64,000 bases of DNA, taken from Bryoerythrophyllum caledonicum. Its lineage: Eukaryota > Streptophyta > Bryopsida > Pottiales > Pottiaceae. The DNA is taken from NCBI GenBank assembly GCA_963971425.1, contig OZ020518.1:10395989-10459988 (forward strand), written 5' to 3'. Shown piece by piece: positions 58,582 to 64,000 of the stretch. Under the pieces are notes generated by a model, which was not told the origin of the DNA, did not search any database, and saw only the letters and a program-made list of their open reading frames with translations. A program made the translations under genes and the position numbers. Position 1 is the stretch's first letter, and every line of letters starts with the position of its first letter.

Positions 58582-61500
58582 TCAGAACGTGAATCTTTTC
58601 ACGGTGCCGTTCATGGAGCCACATGAGAAGTCCATAGAAAGCTTTCTCCGACTGCGTGGCGAGGAACCACGAGCTGATGATGACACCGAAACTGCGAGCT
58701 TGGAGATGGACCTTTCGGCAGCAAGGATGCGGGAGCACTGCTCCTCGGAGGCCTTTGAGATGGAGATCGGTGTCAATGCAGCTGCAGGTATATCTGAGAA
58801 CTTCGTGGGGGTCGGTGTTTCTAATTTGCCAGAGGGCCCGTCGGACATCGTTGAAAATTCGGCTGAATCGGCTGGTAATTTCTTCACGGTTGCTGGCCAT
58901 GGAGATCGTTCCACTAGTTTCCGTTTCGAATTGGTGGTCACCTTCATTCCTAGCCGCGGAGAGTCCACTGATCCACCTTTGGGAGCTGCGAGGATTCTCT
59001 TGGAATATCCCGACGAGAATGTCATCGGTGGTTGTTGCGTCGCCAGCATGTATTCGCCTTGAACTCCTGGACATTTCTTCCCGCGGCTGCTTGCGGTTGG
59101 ACTCATGAATCTTGGAGCCTTTCTGACGGGTGATATCGCACTGGAACATGTTTCATGAGGCTTCTCTACATGGTTGTTGGACCTCGGAGACGTGATGCTG
59201 GCGGAGATCGCGACGCGTAGTGGGTCGGGCGTGGATTGCGTCTGTAGGACGGCTGGCAGCATCCTTTCGCTTCTCACCTTCTCGAGACAGCATCGCTTTT
59301 CGCTCAAGAGGATATCCAGTGACTTGATCTTCTTGCAAAGAAGTTGGCACTCGCTCTCGTTAATGTTCATTTGATTGTGGAGCTCGGACATCGCTGCTTC
59401 TTTCTCCTTCTCTGCGTTCTGAAATTATACCCGAACCACAAGTGGATGAAGAAATGCATCAGATTTTAAATGGGCCAGTAATTTTGACCTTTTGGTACTG
59501 GCATTTATCTGAAGGGACAAGCTTGTGTGAGGGGGAAAGTCAGTCAAGGTAAGAAGAACTACCGCTGAAAGCTCATGCCCTAAATGTGTGCCTCGAACTC
59601 GCGTTGCAAAACTGAGTGAGCAGACAGTTTCTCCCAAATCAATGTCGGTAGGGCTCACGTGCACAAGCATCAAGGTCTTTGAGTCTTCACCTGTAAAAGC
59701 ACGGTAATAACAACATTTTAATTGAACCATTGTGTAAGCGGAACTAACGTCAACAAACAGCCATTCACTCGACCTCTTAAGATCCTAGGGTCTTGGAGAA
59801 AGTTCAAGCTGTAACAATTGTTCGGTGAAGAACGTACCCAAACAATCTCGCAGAATTTGTGTAAGCTTGCTATTTCTGCAGCGTGAATCACGACATAAAT
59901 TGGTCAGACATCTCACATATTAGAAATCTGTCGAGGTTCAAACTGAATTTATGACTGATGAGATAGCTTCCAAGGATATCCTAGAACAGAATGTAATCAG
60001 AAACGGAGGAAATTCAAAATGTTACAAGCTGGAAGCAGAAGGTTCAAACCTGTAAGGCACATGCGGCCGACGCCCTTTAAGTGCACTGATGACGTCCCCC
60101 AAGGCTGAGAGAGAAACATTGATAGCTCGCCCCTCCTCCATAGTCAGGCCTTGTGCGTTAGTCTTCAACAGCCGCTCACTGCCTCCAAGATCGACCAACC
60201 AGAGCTTACTGACGCGTTTCTTGTTGTCGTGCGCAGATGTGCACACGATGTTGATTCTGAGTAAACTGCCAACAGCATATCATCCAAACATATGATCACC
60301 CAATGGGGTTTGATTTGAACTGTTCCAAGGTGAAGCACTCAAGACGGACACAATTGCTTGGATCAATCAAGTGCACAAATCTGAGAAACCTAGACTATAA
60401 TCCCTATCTGGTGTTATCGGGGATGACAACTTCGCACAACATATGGTTCACTTGAGGTTTCAGAAAATGCAGCAGTGTTTTCGGTAGGAAGCATACCAAT
60501 GTGATCGGCTTGATGCATCATTGGCATTAGTCCATGCTGTTGAGCGACGTCGTGAGCCTCTCATGTACAACCGACTTGCCTCCTTGGCATCAGCAATTGG
60601 TACTTCAGTGAGGTTTTCAACTTCAATATACCCCTTGGAGCCCATTTGGATGGACAGGCTGAAAGTACTCATAAATCCACCAGGATAGAACATTTAGTAC
60701 AGTACATTCACGTCTGGATCATTTTTCTGGCAGTGCATTTGTTTAGTACATTAAGCATGCAAGATGAATGACCATCCTATTGTTGATGGACATACCTCTT
60801 CAGCTAGACTAGTTCGGAAAGACATCTCCAAGCTTACCTCTTTGTGATATGGTCTGAATTACGAGTAGGTCGAGCTACCAGGAGATCTTGAAGCAAGCCT
60901 TTGTACACCTCAAGCATACTCAGGGAATAAGAGTAATTTACATTGGTGTCGTACGATGTTTCCTCAAAGAGACGCTGGAGGGAGCGTGGGACAACGCCAG
61001 GCTCATCCTTGGAACCTTCCTGCATTATCAGTAAACCCAAATTAAGTGTGGAGGACGAAGTCAGGGGTTTAACCAAACATTCAAAGTATCAAAACGACCT
61101 TGTCCATAACATCAGTGCTCCTGTTAATATCAATGCTTAACATTGTAAAAGAAGGTTTGTGGTAGTGCAGACCATAGTGAACGTTTTCCCAGAGCCAGTT
61201 TGTCCATACGCAAAGATGCACACATTGTGACCGTCTAAAGCAGACCTGATAATCGGCTCAACTTCAGCAAATAAATCATCTGCCGCCACACAAAATACAG
61301 TTTATGAGCTTCACCTATCAGGTCTCCACACATGAAGTAGAGGAATGAGACCAAACTCAAAAAATTAAGTCAGATAACTAGATACCTTGAACAGAATTCA
61401 ATTGAAAGACTTTATCGAACTCGAATTCCTTCTTGGCGTTGGGAACCTTTACCCAGTCCACATCAGGAGCCGTAACAGGCCCTGCTCTCGTATGTTTCTC

Positions 61501-62692
61501 GTGGGGTAAGAATGGCCTCACTCGACAGAAGACTCGAATGTTCCCTGCATTTATTTTTATCAATTGCATCTTTTAGAATAAGCTTACAATCCACATCGAA
61601 GTGCCTCACATAATCTAGTATACTCTGTAAATTGCTTCCTTAGCTTTGTTTCTCCAATAGAGTAAAACAGACCAGAGTTTTTCTCAATCATAAAATGCCC
61701 ACCATAAAATCAGCGTCTACGTTGTTCATTAATTCTCTGAAATTTTCTCATAACAGGTATTGTACCTTTTAAGTCCAGCATTCGGTTTAGGCTTGCACGG
61801 CGGTCCGAATTGGAGACTTCCAAGGCCGCTCGAAGCACAAATAACTCGCCTGCAATAAAGACTAAAACCGATAAGTGTGCAGCTTCCACAGTTCAGGTTA
61901 GTATGCTTTTCCAGGTGCTAGACATCTGGTCAAAAACACTGTCTCTTCGATTACAGAACTTTCAATGCCCTCGCTCGTTTGATCCATCAGCCGGAACGCA
62001 AAGACACCAATTATAGCTATACGAGCTGCTGTTAACATAGTAGTAATCGCTACGAAGAATAAAAACCAAAGATATACACGAGCGTCACAGACACGTTCGA
62101 ACATTATTTCTCATGGAAAGGACCAGTCTAGTAATCCTTCACCTTCCAGGTTTACGATTTCTTGGTTGAGGCAGCGCTGTCGATCATGAACATTCTCACT
62201 GTCTGAGGAGCTTGTGGACGCCAACGACGCATTTGTGCAGCCACTACAAGACGCGGTCCTTGGTGAAGCACAATTGGAATTCATGATGGTGCGCACAGAG
62301 TCCGCCCACTCGGTTGTTAAGGACAACTTCGACCCGAGGAGCGAGTCGATGCTCTGGGAGAGAGATAATGGCGACATCACCTTCCCATCCTCGTCCTCGT
62401 CGGTACTCGGAATTATGATTGTCCTCATCTGTCCCGTGAAGTGCTGCTCCAACGAAAGTATCACTTGCTGTACTGCATATCATCAAAGCGCATTGAAGTG
62501 AGAAAGTTCACATCGACGTTCTACCTCATTCAGAGGATGAACCTCAGCTAAAACCATTTCTTTCAAGAAAACGAACGAGAGAGACGTATCAACAGAAAAA
62601 CAGCCTCTCACCTGATGCTTATAAATGTATGCGATGTGATCGATCACCTTCTCCCAGAATACTCCTAAAGGCAACCGCGCCGCAATATTCAA
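58582..62692 (-). CDS. Kinesin-14-type motor protein (at least 745 aa, at least 11 exons; 5' end unresolved)
   Basis: A microtubule motor. Exons from the 5' side are one ending at 62612 (start uncertain), 62467-62143, 61849-61766, 61544-61386, 61279-61173, 61019-60838, 60658-60497, 60265-60050, 59875-59838, 59690-59563 and 59418-58582; all junctions are GT-AG and frames join. The neck/motor start is [16 protein letters not shown]-loop [13 protein letters not shown], switch [10 protein letters not shown], switch [25 protein letters not shown] and [17 protein letters not shown] are all intact. [17 protein letters not shown] closely resembles the plant KIN-14 encoded by Arabidopsis At1g55550. 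After the motor come a short coiled coil and a Ser/Pro-rich basic tail of about 230 residues. The N-terminal part is Ser-rich. No in-frame ATG precedes the first exon, so a further upstream exon is expected. Confidence 0.88.
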
Positions 62693-63440
62693 ACCAAAAA
62701 AATACTCCTAAACACCCGCTCGCGCCTCCTAAACCTCCTTTCACCGCGCATTCAATCTTGCTCACCGAAAGATCAAACGAAGCAGGGAACAACCACACCT
62801 AACGACGCGCAACACTCCTCGTGAAATCAAGAACGCCGATAACAAACTCCATCCTCCACAACACCACGCCGCATCCAAGCCGCATCCTCTTAAAAAAAAT
62901 CTCACAACAATCAATGCTCGCAACAACCGCTCCAGTCACAGGAGAAAGACGAACCTAGCTACCTCAACAAGAGACCTGGCCTACACTTAACCAGCTAATC
63001 CTCCATAGCGTCGCCTACCTCAGCCTCACTCCTCTCTCCTAAACTCATTCCCCTCACATTCTCCATGGCAGCTACCTCCACGAGTACAGTCCTGGTCGCC
63101 TCATCTCCGTAACTTCTTCTCCGTCTCCGCGCTTCATCGTGACAACACGCATCCACCAACCTCCTTCAGTAAAATTCTCGAAGCTCGGCCTCCTGAGCTC
63201 ATGCGCGTACGATAGTCCATGGCGATGATGGAGGAGTGAGTCGGTCGATGATGTGATGAGGTCTGTCTCTCTGTCTGTCTCTGTTTCTGCAGGAATGAGC
63301 TCTGGCTATGGCGGCCTCTTTAGCTTCGTGACGGCGAAGATCGTCGCTTGCAACTCTGCAGCTCCTCATGAATTCTTACTAACTTCTCTCCCTTTCTAGT
63401 GTTTACTGAGCTGATTGTCCTTCCTATCATACACTTCACT
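62693..63440. promoter_or_regulatory. Upstream region of the kinesin gene, probably with a missing first exon
   Basis: No separate gene is recognised. The word TTTAGGAG (minus strand) is repeated several times at 62660-62740, two of them resembling acceptor sites. A minus frame starting at about 63142 (MKRGDGEEVTEMRRPGLYSW) is a weak first-exon candidate whose phase does not clearly fit. Confidence 0.35.
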
Positions 63441-63445
63441 ACTTT

Positions 63446-63668
63446 CTACTCACTACTCACTACTTACTACTTACTACTCACTACTCACTACTTACTACTT
63501 ACTACTTACTACTTACTACTTACTACTCACTACTCACTACTTACTACTTACTACTTACTACTTACTACTTACTACTTACTACTTACTACTTACTACTTAC
63601 TACTTACTACTTACTACTTACTACTTACTACTTACTACTTACTACTTACTACTTACTACTTACTACTT

Positions 63669-63732
<64 letters not shown>

Positions 63733-63770
63733 ACTACTTTCTACTTACTATATATTATATACTTACTACA
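63446..63770 (+). repeat. Heptamer minisatellite (CTACTTA)n
   Basis: More than thirty copies of a 7-bp unit CTACTTA lie here, with CTACTCA variants at the left and CTACTTT variants at the right (63670-63750). Because 7 and 3 share no factor, the array can stay open in more than one frame and gives Leu/Thr/Tyr-repeat frames that are not genes. It is not the plant telomere repeat. Confidence 0.92.
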
Positions 63771-63784
63771 TACTACTGTAGGTG

Positions 63785-64000
63785 AACCTCTAGTTCGGCA
63801 CCTCTATGCCGAATAATTAATTACAGTGAGAAAAGGCCGTTCCGCATCCAAAATAACAATATATTAATTTTCGGCAAGATATCACAGATTACTATATATA
63901 GAACGTTTGACAGCCATGGGGCTTGAACCCAAAACCTTGGGGTTCTAAACCAAAGCCTCCATGCAAGCACAACCTAGGGTGGAGGCTTTTCCAAGCGCCA
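63785..64000 (-). mobile_element. tRNA-derived SINE-like element, copy 2 (cut by window end)
   Basis: The minus strand reads GGCGCTTGG near the window edge, then a B-box-like GGTTCAAGCCCC (about 63919-63930), GTCAAACG, TATAGTAATCTGTGA and a TAATTAATTATTCGGCAT tail, the same order as 3865-4065. Its tail adjoins the heptamer array directly. The 5' end lies outside the window. Confidence 0.5.

Noticed and set aside
61378..61569. Kinesin start at MQLIKINAG
   Set aside because: The first nine residues are intron; the acceptor AAATGCAG joins DLKG from the previous exon to [11 protein letters not shown].
63399..63816. Two overlapping ~130-residue Leu/Thr/Tyr-repeat frames
   Set aside because: They are translations of the heptamer minisatellite in different frames and have no independent support.
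1..64000. CRISPR arrays, operons, rRNA or organelle DNA
   Set aside because: No regularly spaced direct repeats with unique spacers, no rRNA segments and no plastid or mitochondrial genes were seen; gene structure is nuclear eukaryotic.

Overview
The window looks like nuclear DNA of a land plant, most likely a seed-free one (moss, liverwort or similar); I cannot name the species. The evidence is plant-type gene models with short GT-AG introns, GC-rich exons in AT-rich surroundings, a plant-subfamily kinesin-14, and a small cysteine protein of a type I know only from plants. A coiled-coil protein resembling those of ciliated eukaryotes would fit a lineage with swimming sperm.

Layout. 0-18.5 kb is repeat-dominated: a foldback element, SINE and LINE remnants, several TTAA-flanked elements, and a complete 4.4-kb pogo-type DNA transposon (8216-12586) with a DDD transposase. 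18.9-26.5 kb is a gene block: a SLC35F-like EamA transporter (+), a mitochondrial-type ribosomal protein uL24 (-), and RNA polymerase II subunit RPB3 (+); the last two are divergent and share a 328-bp promoter. 27-46.6 kb is a second repeat block holding two large 5'-truncated LINE copies and many TTAA elements. 47-63 kb is a second gene block: a secreted copper-radical (glyoxal/galactose) oxidase (+), a small Cys-rich protein (-), the TRAPP subunit TRAPPC2/Trs20 (-), a conserved coiled-coil protein (+) and a kinesin-14 (-). The window ends in a 7-bp minisatellite and a SINE copy.

The genes are ordinary housekeeping or structural genes and form no pathway. The most interesting material is the mobile DNA. 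(1) A LINE family combines a chromodomain-like segment, a DNA-methyltransferase-like segment, an RNase H with intact catalytic acids, a CCHC finger and a restriction-like endonuclease segment. (2) An autonomous pogo element lies beside two 545-bp non-autonomous elements with related ends, one inserted inside a LINE copy and one with a matching empty site elsewhere in the window. (3) At least six families of TTAA-flanked, CCC-ended (piggyBac-like) elements are present without any transposase; they nest in each other, sit end to end sharing one TTAA, and one family recurs in the introns of the first gene block.

Exon boundaries were placed by hand from splice signals, reading-frame closure and remembered homologues. 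No search was run.
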